Source: Streptomyces sp. Alt3 (GTDB lineage Bacteria > Actinomycetota > Actinomycetes > Streptomycetales > Streptomycetaceae). From it: DNA of 64,000 nt. The stretch is taken from NCBI RefSeq assembly GCF_030719215.1, contig NZ_CP120983.1, positions 1,984,001-2,048,000 of the forward strand, written 5' to 3'. Positions 36,383 to 45,900 of the stretch are shown here, one piece after another. The notes beneath the pieces are model-generated. The model worked only from the letters and a program-made list of their open reading frames with translations. It did no database searches and was not told the DNA's origin. Positions within the stretch are counted from its first letter, which is position 1, and each line of letters starts with the position of its first letter. The position numbers were made by a program, and so were the translations under genes.

Positions 36383-37342
36383 GTGTTCATACTCCCGCTC
36401 CGTGAGAACGCCCAGCTCCGCCCCCTGGAGCCCGCGCACGCACAGGAGTTCCTCGACCACATCGACCGAGCCCGCCCGAACGTCGATCCCTGGATTCCCT
36501 GGGCGACCTTCAGCACGGACCTCGCCTCCGCCACGGCCACCCTCCAGCGCTACGCCGACAGGCAGGCCACTGACACAGGCCGGATCTACGGGATCTGGCA
36601 GGACGGCACCCTGGTCGGCGGCGTGATGTTCACGCGCTTCGACACGGCGTCGGGGAACTGCGAGATCGGCTGCTGGGCGGAGGAGGCGGGCCAGGGCCTG
36701 GGTCTGGTGAACCAGGCGTGCCGGGCACTGATCGACTGGGCGTTCGGGGAGCGCGGGATGAGCCGCGTCGAATGGTGGGTCTCCTCGGTCAACACCCGGA
36801 GCATCGAAGCGGCCCGCCGCCTCGGGCTGACCCGGGAGGGGGTGCTGCGACGGCACACCGAGTACCGGGGCGAGCGGCGCGACATAGAGATCTGGTCGGT
36901 CCTCTCCGACGAGTGGCCGCCCGCATCCTGCAGCACCGCGCCGACCGACAAGGACGAGCTCGACCGCCTGATGTCCGCCTTCCTCGGCGCGTTCGACAAC
37001 ACGAACGGTTCCAGCCCCGAAGTAGATGTGATCCGACAGGTGTTCATCCCTCAGGGAATGATCATCAGCAACACCGGGACGGGGCCAGTGGTCCACGACC
37101 TCGACGCGTTCATCGAGCCTCGGGCGAAGATGCTCACCGATGGGACGCTGACGGAGTTCTCCGAGTGGGAGGTCTCGGAGCGGACGGAGATCTTCGAGTC
37201 GATCGCGCACCGTACCAGCGAATACCGCAAGTCCGGCTTCCACGACGGCGAGCGGTTCGAGGGCGCGGGCCGCAAGACGACCCAGTTCGTACGGACACCC
37301 GTCGGCTGGCGGATGGCCGCGCTGACCTGGGAGGACGAGTAG
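36383..37342 (+). CDS. GNAT acetyltransferase fused to an NTF2-like (DUF4440-type) domain
   Basis: The 319-residue protein has a RimJ/RimL-type GNAT domain (1-180; LRPLEPAHAQEFLDHID, GCWAEEAGQGLGLVNQAC, NTRSIEAARRLGLTREGVLR). A second domain (about 190-319) resembles NTF2-like DUF4440 proteins (LSRLMSAFL-type opening LDRLMSAFLGAFDNTNG, then WEVSERTEIFESIAHRTSEY and RTPVGWRMAALTWE). GTG 36383 has GAGG 6 nt upstream. It is divergent from its presumed TetR regulator. The fusion of acetyltransferase and NTF2-like domain is unusual; substrates are unknown. Confidence 0.85.
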   Translation: MFILPLRENAQLRPLEPAHAQEFLDHIDRARPNVDPWIPWATFSTDLASATATLQRYADRQATDTGRIYGIWQDGTLVGGVMFTRFDTASGNCEIGCWAEEAGQGLGLVNQACRALIDWAFGERGMSRVEWWVSSVNTRSIEAARRLGLTREGVLRRHTEYRGERRDIEIWSVLSDEWPPASCSTAPTDKDELDRLMSAFLGAFDNTNGSSPEVDVIRQVFIPQGMIISNTGTGPVVHDLDAFIEPRAKMLTDGTLTEFSEWEVSERTEIFESIAHRTSEYRKSGFHDGERFEGAGRKTTQFVRTPVGWRMAALTWEDE

Positions 37343-37394
37343 ACAGGCCCCCAGACGTGTCGATTCGCGTGGGTGGCACGGCCGTCGTGAGCCG

Positions 37395-37961
37395 TCAGTC
37401 CAGCAAGCGCTCGGCGCGGTCCGGAACGCCACGGATGTGCCGGCCGTCGGCGACCATCCCGAGGAGGAGACGGTGCCCCTCCGCATAATGGATGAGACCG
37501 GACACGGCGGCCTCGCGCATGAGGGTGACGGTGTCCTTGACGGGAATACCGCGCGCTGCGGCGTACTCGCCCGCGTCGCGGTCGTCCGTGATCCAGACGG
37601 CCCCGGCGAACTCCTTCCTCGTCTGGATCAGGGCGAGGGTCTCGGCTTCGCCCAGATGACGCAGGGGCTCCCTCGGAATGCCGCCGAAGACCGCTCGTCG
37701 CAGTCGGTCCGCGAGGGCGATCTCAGCCTCGGTGCACAGTTCGATCGGCTCCCCCAGCCAGCCCTCGACGGGGAGTTGGCCGAGGTCGCGGACGTAGGCG
37801 GCGGAGCGGCGGGCTTCCTCCGCCACCGCTTCGGTCCAGCGGCCACACCCGCCGAGCACCTTGCGGAGCAGATCCAGACGGCTCACGGCACCGAAGTTGC
37901 AGAGAACCGTGTTGTCGGGGAACAGGCTGACGCGGCTGGAGAGGTCCAGGGGGTTGGTCAT
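37395..37961 (-). CDS. PIN-like domain protein, probable toxin of an ImmA-linked pair
   Basis: The 188-residue protein opens with SLFPDNTVLCNFGAVSRLDLL, the first acidic strand of PIN folds. It continues with the central acidic HLGEAETLALIQTRKEF and ends with WITDDRDAGEYAAARGIPV. This D...E...DD-x-D order matches PIN-type RNases (VapC-like). The gene overlaps the XRE-ImmA stop by 4 nt (ATGA) and is translated with it, which fits a toxin-antitoxin arrangement. Activity is not shown. Confidence 0.75.
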   Translation of the reverse strand: MTNPLDLSSRVSLFPDNTVLCNFGAVSRLDLLRKVLGGCGRWTEAVAEEARRSAAYVRDLGQLPVEGWLGEPIELCTEAEIALADRLRRAVFGGIPREPLRHLGEAETLALIQTRKEFAGAVWITDDRDAGEYAAARGIPVKDTVTLMREAAVSGLIHYAEGHRLLLGMVADGRHIRGVPDRAERLLD

Positions 37962-39148
37962 GGCTGGAATACCGGGTCGCCCTTCTCGTCCTCCGGCAGC
38001 GCCCGCGGGGCGCGCGACGGCTCGAGTATGGCTCTCAGGTCATCGACGGTGCGGTCCAGATAGGCGGCCAGGGGGCGGAGGGTCGTCTCGCCGGCCTCGT
38101 ACGCGGCGTGCAGTTCTGCCATGGGGACGAGTGGCGGGCGCGCCACGGCGGATTCGGCGCGGTGGCGGTAGTGGTCGTCGAGCCGCCCCGCGAGGACGTG
38201 GCAGATCTCGGTGGTGAAGCCACGGAGCCTGTCCCGGCGGGCCGTGTCGAGGAGCCCGATGCGATGGAGTCGTGCGGCCAGCGCGCTCGGCGACACCTTG
38301 AAGGCGACGACCAGCTCGCTGAGCTCGGCGTCGGTGGGAGCGTTCCGGTCGGCGACCGTGCGTTTCCAGACCGCTCGCACTTCGGGTTCGGGCATCAGGA
38401 AGTGGGCGGCGAAGACATTGGCCCTCACCTCGGTGTAGTCCTTCTGCCTACCGGGTTGCGGTACCGCGTCGGCGCGCAGGTCCTGGGCGTCCCGGGCGAG
38501 GAGGTGTCCCACCTCATGGGCCAGGGTGAAGCGTGCCCGGGTCCATTCCTGGGTGGTTGCGAGCAAAACGATGCGGAAGGCGTCGGACTGCCACGTCGCG
38601 CCGGAGAGGGCAGCCTGGGCGGGGAGGTCGACGAGCGCCACGTCGATTCCACAGTGGTCCGCGAGGAGGCGGGTGAGGGCCGGGAGATCCATACCGGCGG
38701 GAGCCTCCGCGCCTTGCCGCGCGAGGTGCTCCGTGAAGTCGGCCGCGAGGCGTTCCCCTTGGTCGACGTACCGCTCGAGTTCAGGGCGGGGCTGAGGCAG
38801 GTCGGGGATCGCGCGGGGCCGGCCGAGCAGGTCCAGCACGTCGTAGGCGTTCTGGAACCGGCAGGCGATGGCCTCGATCTCGGCCCACCGGGCCCCTTCG
38901 GCCACCGCACCGCCGGAACGGGCGGCTGAGCGGGGGCGCACCGGCTCGCGTCCGCCGAGCAGGTAGTCCACCGTCGTGCCGGTGGCTTCCGCGATGCGGG
39001 CTAGATCCAGGGAGCTGAAGCGACGCACGCCGCTGAGCGACTTGGAGAGCTTGTCCGGGGAGAGGCCGACCCGCTCGGCGAACGCGGTCTGGGAGAGGGA
39101 GGCTGCGTCCATGACTCCACGTACACGGTCGATCACAGTCTCGGTCAT
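37958..39148 (-). CDS. XRE-ImmA/IrrE metallopeptidase regulator (antitoxin-like)
   Basis: The 396-residue protein has an N-terminal XRE helix-turn-helix (1-65; LSQTAFAERVGLSPDKLSKSLSG). The central COG2856 zinc-peptidase domain has TLAHEVGHLLARD (HExxH) and later EVRANVFAAHFLMPE. ImmA-type proteins cleave or inactivate a regulator; in actinobacteria this domain fusion often pairs with a PIN-like gene, as here. ATG 39148 was chosen since the HTH begins there. A palindromic operator lies 20-43 nt upstream, predicting autoregulation. Confidence 0.85.
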   Translation of the reverse strand: MTETVIDRVRGVMDAASLSQTAFAERVGLSPDKLSKSLSGVRRFSSLDLARIAEATGTTVDYLLGGREPVRPRSAARSGGAVAEGARWAEIEAIACRFQNAYDVLDLLGRPRAIPDLPQPRPELERYVDQGERLAADFTEHLARQGAEAPAGMDLPALTRLLADHCGIDVALVDLPAQAALSGATWQSDAFRIVLLATTQEWTRARFTLAHEVGHLLARDAQDLRADAVPQPGRQKDYTEVRANVFAAHFLMPEPEVRAVWKRTVADRNAPTDAELSELVVAFKVSPSALAARLHRIGLLDTARRDRLRGFTTEICHVLAGRLDDHYRHRAESAVARPPLVPMAELHAAYEAGETTLRPLAAYLDRTVDDLRAILEPSRAPRALPEDEKGDPVFQP

Positions 39149-39167
39149 TGCCTCACCGTATCGACGT

Positions 39168-39191
39168 GTTGCGAAAATCGCAACGCGTTGC
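39168..39191 (-). promoter_or_regulatory. Palindromic operator upstream of XRE-ImmA
   Basis: A perfect inverted repeat gttgcgaaaatcgcaac (7-bp arms, 3-nt loop; 39168-39184) overlaps a second perfect 12-bp palindrome gcaacgcgttgc (39180-39191). This gives three TTGCG-type half-sites 20 nt upstream of the start codon. Confidence 0.7.
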
Positions 39192-39281
39192 TGTCCTCTG
39201 CACCCGCTCGTCCGGCTTACGGCCCCCTTTTCATCGGCACCTGACCGGTGCACTACTCGTGGGCACTCCCCGCTCACCCGT

Positions 39282-39935
39282 TCAGGCACCGGAACAGTTC
39301 GACGGAGGCTCGCCGAAGATGGTGCGTGCGGACTTGACCGTCACTCGCCCGAAGAGATGGTTGCCACCGGCGCCGAGCGCGGCACCGATACCGAGTGGCA
39401 CCTGCTTGCTGAGCACCAGGACCCCCTGCTTGGTCCCGTACTTCGTGATGAACCGCGGACCCAGCACCTTGTTGACCCGAATGATCGCGCTCATGGGGAT
39501 CGCATCGACGATGCGCCGTGCCCAATAAGGGCCTGTGCGCCCGATCGTTCTGTCCAGCGCCGTGATCGCCCTGTCGCCGAGAAGGACCGTCAGGACCAGG
39601 AGCCTGCGTCGCTCGATGTTCTCCGGGTGCGTGCCATGAACCTCGGCCAGCGACAGCGTGTAGAGCACTGACGCTTCGGTGAAGAGCAGGACATCGGCCA
39701 GAGCTGTCGGAATCCCGGTTCCGGGCACGATTCCTGCCGCGCCGGATGCTCCTCCTGACACTGTGACGCCGAAAAGGTAGTGGCGATCCAACCGCCGGAT
39801 CAGATCCTGCGGGGTGTCGTCGGGGTGGGATCGCCGCAAACCAGCGACGCGCCTCTCCGCCAGCGGCTGCTGGACGACCAACGCCTTGTCGAAGGCCTGC
39901 TGGATCAGGCCCTTGGTGCCATCGGTCTTACCCAT
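39282..39935 (-). CDS. EcsC family protein
   Basis: The 217-residue protein has the EcsC-type signature GLRRSHPDDTPQDLIRRLDRHYL, then a Gly-rich hydrophobic patch GASGAAGIVPGTGIP and TEASVLYTLSLAEVHG. EcsC proteins are membrane-associated and of unknown activity. It lies 60 nt downstream of the UvrD-like gene in the same direction, so it may be in the DrmA-DrmB operon. The XRE-ImmA gene downstream has its own operator. Confidence 0.8.
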   Translation of the reverse strand: MGKTDGTKGLIQQAFDKALVVQQPLAERRVAGLRRSHPDDTPQDLIRRLDRHYLFGVTVSGGASGAAGIVPGTGIPTALADVLLFTEASVLYTLSLAEVHGTHPENIERRRLLVLTVLLGDRAITALDRTIGRTGPYWARRIVDAIPMSAIIRVNKVLGPRFITKYGTKQGVLVLSKQVPLGIGAALGAGGNHLFGRVTVKSARTIFGEPPSNCSGA

Positions 39936-39995
39936 CGGGGTTGTGGTCCTCTCGGATTGTGTGCGCGTACGCCCTGGCGTCGAGATGTCATGCCG

Positions 39996-41117
39996 TCACC
40001 GCGTCCGCACCCACCCGTCCAGCCCCTCCAGGTGACGCGGCAACCTGTTGCCCTGCCAGCCCAGCACCAGCCGCTGACGCGCGCGGGTGATCATGACGTA
40101 GTAAGCCATGCGCAGGGTCGCCGCCGTGGGGTCGGTGGCGGAGTCGGACTCCGCGTCGGCGATGACGACGGTGTCGAAGTCGAGGCCCTTGACGCTGGCT
40201 CGGTGGACGACGACCACGCCGGGGCGGGCGAGTTCGAGGTCGCGGTAGCGGCCGGCGGTGGCCGCCGAGCTGTAGAGCTGGGGTTCGTGGGCGAGGCCGG
40301 AGCGTTCCAGGAGTCGCATCAGGTCGGCAGCCATGCGCGAGGAGTTGACGATGACGCCGATGCGGTCCGCCGGGTGCCGCGCCGCCGTGGTGGCGATGTC
40401 GTCCGCAAGGTCCTTGGCACCGGAGTAATGGCGGATCACGGGCAGGACACCGCTGCGGAAGGGCATGGGGGAAGCGCTGCCGCCGGTGCGGAAGTGGTCG
40501 GCGAGGGACGCGATCTCGCGGGTGTTGCGGTGGTTGCCGGAGACCTCGGCGCGCCCCGTGGCGCGGCCGAGGGCGTCGGTGATCTCGGTGAGGGTGGAGT
40601 TGGTGTCGGTGAGGCGCTGGCACTCGTCGGCGAAGACCGTCACCGATGCGGCGGAGAGGCGGACGAGCCGGTAGAAGCCCGGAGACAGGTCCTGGCCCTC
40701 GTCGACGACGAGGTGGGGCGTGGCCGCCTCGTCGTCACCGAGGGAGGCGGCGGCCTGGTGGGTGAGGGCCGTCCAGTCGAACCAGCCGTCCTGGGTGCGC
40801 GGTGCGCCGTATCCGAAGTGCTTCAGGACCCAGGCGTGCACGGTGGATGCCTCCACCGGGGCGCCCGGGACCGTGAGGCCCTGGAGGGTGTCGCGCAGGA
40901 GCTGGCGCAGCAGGTTGGAGCGCGACAGGAGCACGGTGGGGCGGCCGGTGAGGGCGAGGTGGACGGCGCGGTGCGCGGCGAGCAGGCTCTTGCCGCTGCC
41001 GGGCGGACCGCTGACGACGTGGTTGCCCGTCAGCGGCAGGGCGTCCAGGCAGTCGCGCTGGGCCTGCGTGAGGTCGGGGTGGAGGACGGGGGCGTTCGTG
41101 GTGGTCATGGGTGTCAT
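39996..41117 (-). CDS. UvrD-like superfamily 1 helicase in drmC position
   Basis: The 373-residue protein has compact SF1 helicase motifs: Walker A GPPGSGKS (about 36-43), Walker B VVDEGQDLSPG, motif III-like ADECQRL and motif VI YVMITRARQRL. It is much shorter than full UvrD. Its ATG overlaps the DrmB stop by 4 nt (41114-41117), so translation is coupled. In DISARM the third core gene, drmC, encodes a phospholipase D-type protein. No HxK phosphodiesterase motif is seen here or elsewhere in the island. Confidence 0.85.
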   Translation of the reverse strand: MTPMTTTNAPVLHPDLTQAQRDCLDALPLTGNHVVSGPPGSGKSLLAAHRAVHLALTGRPTVLLSRSNLLRQLLRDTLQGLTVPGAPVEASTVHAWVLKHFGYGAPRTQDGWFDWTALTHQAAASLGDDEAATPHLVVDEGQDLSPGFYRLVRLSAASVTVFADECQRLTDTNSTLTEITDALGRATGRAEVSGNHRNTREIASLADHFRTGGSASPMPFRSGVLPVIRHYSGAKDLADDIATTAARHPADRIGVIVNSSRMAADLMRLLERSGLAHEPQLYSSAATAGRYRDLELARPGVVVVHRASVKGLDFDTVVIADAESDSATDPTAATLRMAYYVMITRARQRLVLGWQGNRLPRHLEGLDGWVRTR

Positions 41118-42991
41118 CCCTGGACGGTGGCGGCGGCGTACTCGCGGCTCGCGGTGAGGACGTCGGTGAAGTAGCCGGGGACTCGGGCGGAGCCGACGAC
41201 CAGGGCACGGTCGAGAAGGGTGTTGCCGGTCTGGCAGCTCGTCTCGGGCAGCAGGGTGCAGGCGTGGCAGGCGGCCCGGTTGAGGTTGCCGAAGCCCTGG
41301 CCGGTGTGCTCGGCGCACAGAGGGTCGGCGGAGCACCAGGCGGCGGCCTCCAGCATGCGGATGAGCGTCTCGGCGAAGTGCGGTGCCTCGCCCTGCCTGA
41401 CGAGGCCACCGAGTGTGCCCTCCGCGTCACCGGCGGCCGTGTAGATCAGCAGTCCGTGCTGACCGTGCTCGGGGCGGCCGTAGACGCGCTCGCGCAGGCT
41501 GGCGGTGGTGTAGCCGGAGTCGAAGGAGAGCTGGCGGATGAGGAGGTGGGCGACCGTGTGCAGGAGGAGGAAGCGGGGGGAGAGTTCGCCCCCGGCGGTC
41601 TCGGCGAGCTGGTCGCCGCGGAACGACGCGTCCAGGTCGGCACGGATGCCGCGGACATGGGCGCGGACGCGGGGGTCGCTCTCCCAGGCTGTCAGGCGCT
41701 TGTCGTCGAGGGTGAGGACGATGCCCTCGCCGTAGACCTCGGTGGCCGGCAGCCAGCGCAGGCGTCCGCTGGTGTCGGCGGGCACGAGTGTGCCTCCCGG
41801 GGAGTGGCGGCGGAACCCGGTCAGCGCCCGCACCTCGCGGAGCCGGTCGGCGAGGACGACGCCGCCGATGTGCTCGTCGAGGGCGGCCCAGGGCTCCTCC
41901 GTCTCGCCGTCGAGGCCGAGGCCGCCGCGCCGGACCGCGAACTCGCCCGTGGGCTCCGGAAGCAGGGCGGCGTCGAAGGCGTTCCACTCGTCGCGGCTGA
42001 GATCGGTCTTCCGCGCGTCCGGTCCGGCTGCGGGAGGGGTGGGCGCGGGAGCGCCCGTGGCCTCCGCGACGAGCTGGTCGATGAGGCTGTCGGGTGCCTC
42101 GGTGTCCTCCTTGATCAGCCTGCGGAACGTGTCGGCCCGGGACTCATCGGGTGCGTCGAGCAGGAGCGGCCAGCAGCCGTGGCCGCGGACGGCCTCAGCC
42201 GCGTCCTGCTCCGCGCGCGGGGGTTCGGCGGACTGCGGGATGTCGAGGGCCGAGTACACGGCCGGGTAGTAGACGTTGCCGGCGGTGCGCTGCACGATGT
42301 GGACCTGCTGGCCGCAGGTGGCGTTCTCGTCACGGCGCTGCCAGGGGTTGCGGCCCGGGCAGTGGCCTCCCTGGGGTCCGAGGATGTCGAGCAGGTCCCG
42401 CTCGGCGCCGCACTGCTTGCCGTCGTGCCGTGTCGCTCCGCAGCGCACCGAGAGCGCTTCGAGTCCGGAGGCGCGGTCGGCGACACGGAAAGCGAGCCGT
42501 CGCGCCTGCCACGTGTGCTTCTTCTCCGTGCAGGAGTCCCGCAGTTCGGGTGCGAGGCGGGAGTGGGCCCAGTACCACCAGTCGACGTCGTCGAGGTGCC
42601 CGTCGGCACAGATGCGGACGAACCGCATCGGCGTGAGACGGGGCGCGGCGGCGCAGGCGGCGCACACGGGCGGCTCGCCGGGCTTCTCCATCTCGCGCAG
42701 GAAGCGGACCATGCTCCGGCAGGCGCCGCAGAAGAGCCAGCCGGGGAAGCGGACGTGGGGAACGCCGGGGCGGTCGGGCTGGTCGTAGCGGTCGTTGAGG
42801 GTGTGGGGCGCGGCGTAGAAGCCCTTGACGCCGAGGCGGGCGGCGAGCCGGTCGGAGGGGACGGGCGTCTTGAGGTCCGGCCACCTCTCGATGCCGGCGG
42901 CGACGAAGGACTCGCCCTGCACGTCGAGCACGGCACCGACACCGAACGGCAGCACGGTCTGTGCCTGGCGGACCCGGAGTTTGCGCTTCAC
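41114..42991 (-). CDS. drmB: DrmB (DUF1998 domain DISARM protein)
   Basis: The 625-residue protein matches DrmB in size and layout. It begins KRKLRVRQAQTVLPFGVGAVLD and has an N-terminal zinc ribbon FCGACR...CAAC. The C-terminal DUF1998 has LLLHTVAHLLIRQL and a Cys/His cluster CSADPLCAEHTGQGFGNLNRA CHAC. DrmB works with the DrmA helicase to block phage DNA entry/replication in DISARM. GTG 42991 overlaps the DrmA stop (GTGA). Confidence 0.85.
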   Translation of the reverse strand: MKRKLRVRQAQTVLPFGVGAVLDVQGESFVAAGIERWPDLKTPVPSDRLAARLGVKGFYAAPHTLNDRYDQPDRPGVPHVRFPGWLFCGACRSMVRFLREMEKPGEPPVCAACAAAPRLTPMRFVRICADGHLDDVDWWYWAHSRLAPELRDSCTEKKHTWQARRLAFRVADRASGLEALSVRCGATRHDGKQCGAERDLLDILGPQGGHCPGRNPWQRRDENATCGQQVHIVQRTAGNVYYPAVYSALDIPQSAEPPRAEQDAAEAVRGHGCWPLLLDAPDESRADTFRRLIKEDTEAPDSLIDQLVAEATGAPAPTPPAAGPDARKTDLSRDEWNAFDAALLPEPTGEFAVRRGGLGLDGETEEPWAALDEHIGGVVLADRLREVRALTGFRRHSPGGTLVPADTSGRLRWLPATEVYGEGIVLTLDDKRLTAWESDPRVRAHVRGIRADLDASFRGDQLAETAGGELSPRFLLLHTVAHLLIRQLSFDSGYTTASLRERVYGRPEHGQHGLLIYTAAGDAEGTLGGLVRQGEAPHFAETLIRMLEAAAWCSADPLCAEHTGQGFGNLNRAACHACTLLPETSCQTGNTLLDRALVVGSARVPGYFTDVLTASREYAAATVQG

Positions 42992-45900
42992 TTTCCTGCT
43001 CCCGTCACGGTGATCTGGCATTCGCGGTCCACGCTGCGCATGGAGTTGAGGGTCTCCCACAGGCCGTAGCGCTGCTCGAAGGTCTTGAGGAGGTTGTGCT
43101 GGCCCTTGCCCTGGCTGCGGTAGTAGAGGTCCTTGCCCTCGGCGGCGGCCGTCCGGGCCTGCCGGTACCAGGTGTCGAGGAGGTAGCCGAGCTCCGCCCG
43201 GACGTCGGCGCGTACGGCGGCGGCGCGCGTGGTACCGGGCTCGGCGGCCGCGGCGCGATCGGCGAGGGCGTCGGCGATCCGCTCGGCTTCGTCCCGGTGG
43301 CCGGTGATCCGGCCGGCCTGGTTCTCCGCGGCCAGGCCGAGCCGGTGGCGGACCAGGACGACGAGTGCGGCGTGCAGGGCGCGGCGGCGGGCCGGCGGGG
43401 ACCAGGGGGTGACGCTGGCGGGTTCGACGTAGCGGTACAGGGCCCGGTGGTAGTCGATGAAGGTCTCGTAGTGGGACCGGTCGCGCGGGCGGGTGGCGTT
43501 GAAGTAGGTGACGACCAGACCCGGCACGCGGTGGCGGCCGACGCGGCTGGTGGCCTGGATGTACTCGGCGGTGGTCTTGGGCTGGCCCTGCATGAGCATG
43601 TAGGCGAGGCGCTTCACGTCGACACCGACGGAGAGCATGTTGGTGCACGGCAGGAAGGCGACCGACCGGGGGTCTTCCCAGGGCTTCTCCAGACGGTCGA
43701 GGAGGACGGGCTGCTCGGCACGCTTCAGGTTGCTCGTCAGTTCCTCTACGTCGCCCAGCACACGGACGCCGGCTCCTTCGTCGAGGCCTCGGAGCTGGGC
43801 GGGGATGTCGTCACCGGCCGCGGTGACGGTACGGCCGAGTTCCCGCAGGCTGTGGTGGTAGGCGACGAGCGTCCAGTAGGCGTCACGGTGTTCCTCGGGG
43901 AGCTGGTGGACGCCCTGGAGCATGGCAGCCGTGGTGGCGACGGCGCCTCGGCCCGCGGTGTGGCCCTGGGCCATGACACCGAGGTAGAGGCGTCCGGGGC
44001 GACCGCTGTCGGGGACGGCGAAGAAGCTGTCGCGGGCGTCGGGACCGGACGGCGGGAACAGCTGGACGTCCTGGTGGTGGAGCGCGCGTACCTGTTCGGC
44101 CGAGCGGCGGATCGTGGCCGTGGCGGCGACGATCTTCGGCGGACGGCCGTCCGGGCCGGTGCACAGCTCCAGGACGGCCGCCTCGTAGAGGCCGACCGTG
44201 GTGCCGAGCGGTCCGGTGAGCAGATGCAGCTCGTCCTGGATGATCAGGGACGGGGGCGGGTTGCCGGTGCCCGCGCCGAAGAGACGGCCGGAGTCCGGCT
44301 CCCAGGCCAGCTGGGCGAACTTGTCGACGGTGCCGAGGACGAAGGTCGGCGGCTTCTCGTAGAGGTGCTGGTCGACGACGGCGACCGGCAGGACATCGTG
44401 GAAGCGGCATTCGTCCCGGGGGCAGTAGAAGGCGAACTCGTCCTTCTCTGCGTGGACTCCGTAGTCGGACCGGACGCTGGACCAGTTCGCCGGCAGGATG
44501 CGCGTACCGCACCACGGGCAGCGGTCGAGGATGAAGACGTCCTCGGGGTGGGTGGCCTCGCGCTGCTGGTCGAAGGCGTCCTGGGCTGTCTGGAACTTGT
44601 TGGGGGTGGTCGTGTCGCCGACCCACAGGCCGATGGTGACCGGCTCACTGCCGAGACCTAGTCCGGGTTCATCGCGCCGCAGGTGTTCCAGGGCGCAGAT
44701 CGTGGTGGCGGCACGCTGGAACTGCTGGGTGGTGAGCAGACTGAGGGTGTAGCGACTGAGGACGGCGGTGCCGCCGCCCTCGCCGCGGATCCGGCGCAGG
44801 GCGATCGTGAAGGCGGCCAGGAGGAGGTACGCCTCCGTCTTGCCGCCGCCGGTGGGGAACCAGATCAGGTCGGTGGTCCCGCGGTCGTGGTGGCCTGGGT
44901 CGGCGACACCGTCGAGGGCGAGGAGGAAGAAGGCGAGCTGGAAGGGGCGCCAGGTGGCGTCGGGGTCGGCGGGCGGGTCGAGAGCCACGGCGTCGGAGCG
45001 GTGGCGTCGCAGGCCGGCCTGGTCGGGGGCGGAATGCCGCATCTGCAGCAGCATGACCCGCTGGGCGATGCGGAAGGCGTCGAGGAGTTCGGGGCGGTCG
45101 GGGTCGCACAGGGTGCGCACGCCCGCTTCGATGCGGGAGACCGCCTGGCGAACGCGGTCCAGGATGCGCTCGGCTGCCTCCCGTCCCCAGGGCGGTACCT
45201 CGACGGAGCGCTGACCGACGTACCAGGCATGGTAGGCGGCGGCGAACTCGGCGAGCTCCTCCCTGAGTTGATCTCGGTCGACGGTCGGGTCGGCCAGGTG
45301 GGAGATGTTGAGCACGGGGGCGTCGAGCGGACCGCCGGCGCGCACGGCGGGCACTTCGGCGCGCGGCAGGATCTCGCAGGCGAGGAGTTCGACCCGGTCT
45401 GCCTCGCCGCGTTCCTCACGTACGGCGCAGCCATGGCCGACGGCGTGGGTGACGACGTGGCGGTACTGCAGGCGCAGTTCGCGCTCCTCGGGGTCACGGC
45501 TGGCGAGCCGGACGCTGGGGTAGGGCAGCACGGGTTCTCCGGCAGGGCGGACGGTGAGCCCGCACTGGAAGAGCATGTCGTCCCAGCTCGGTGCCTTGCC
45601 GCCGGAGCCGTCGTGGTGTTTCTCGTTGATCAGGGCAACGGTGACCAGTGTGCCGTCGCCGTAGGAGCGCCGGGTCACCTGGATCTTCGCCCGGCTGTCG
45701 AGGACGGGCACCTCATTCCGGTCGGGGCCGATCGTATGCGTCTCGGGCGGGAGCGGGACGCGCTGCCAACGGCGCCCGCGCCCGGCCTCGTTGCGTCGCG
45801 TCTCGTAGCGGGCGGCGGTACAGCTCACCTCGATGTGGACCGCCTTGGTGTAGAAGCTGAGGCCGAGGGAGGCGGGCAGCCAGCTGTTGGTCTCCGGCAC

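Noticed and set aside
39996..41117. Considered as DrmC.
   Set aside because: Motifs are SF1 helicase (GPPGSGKS, DEGQD, TRARQR) and there is no HxK phospholipase D motif.
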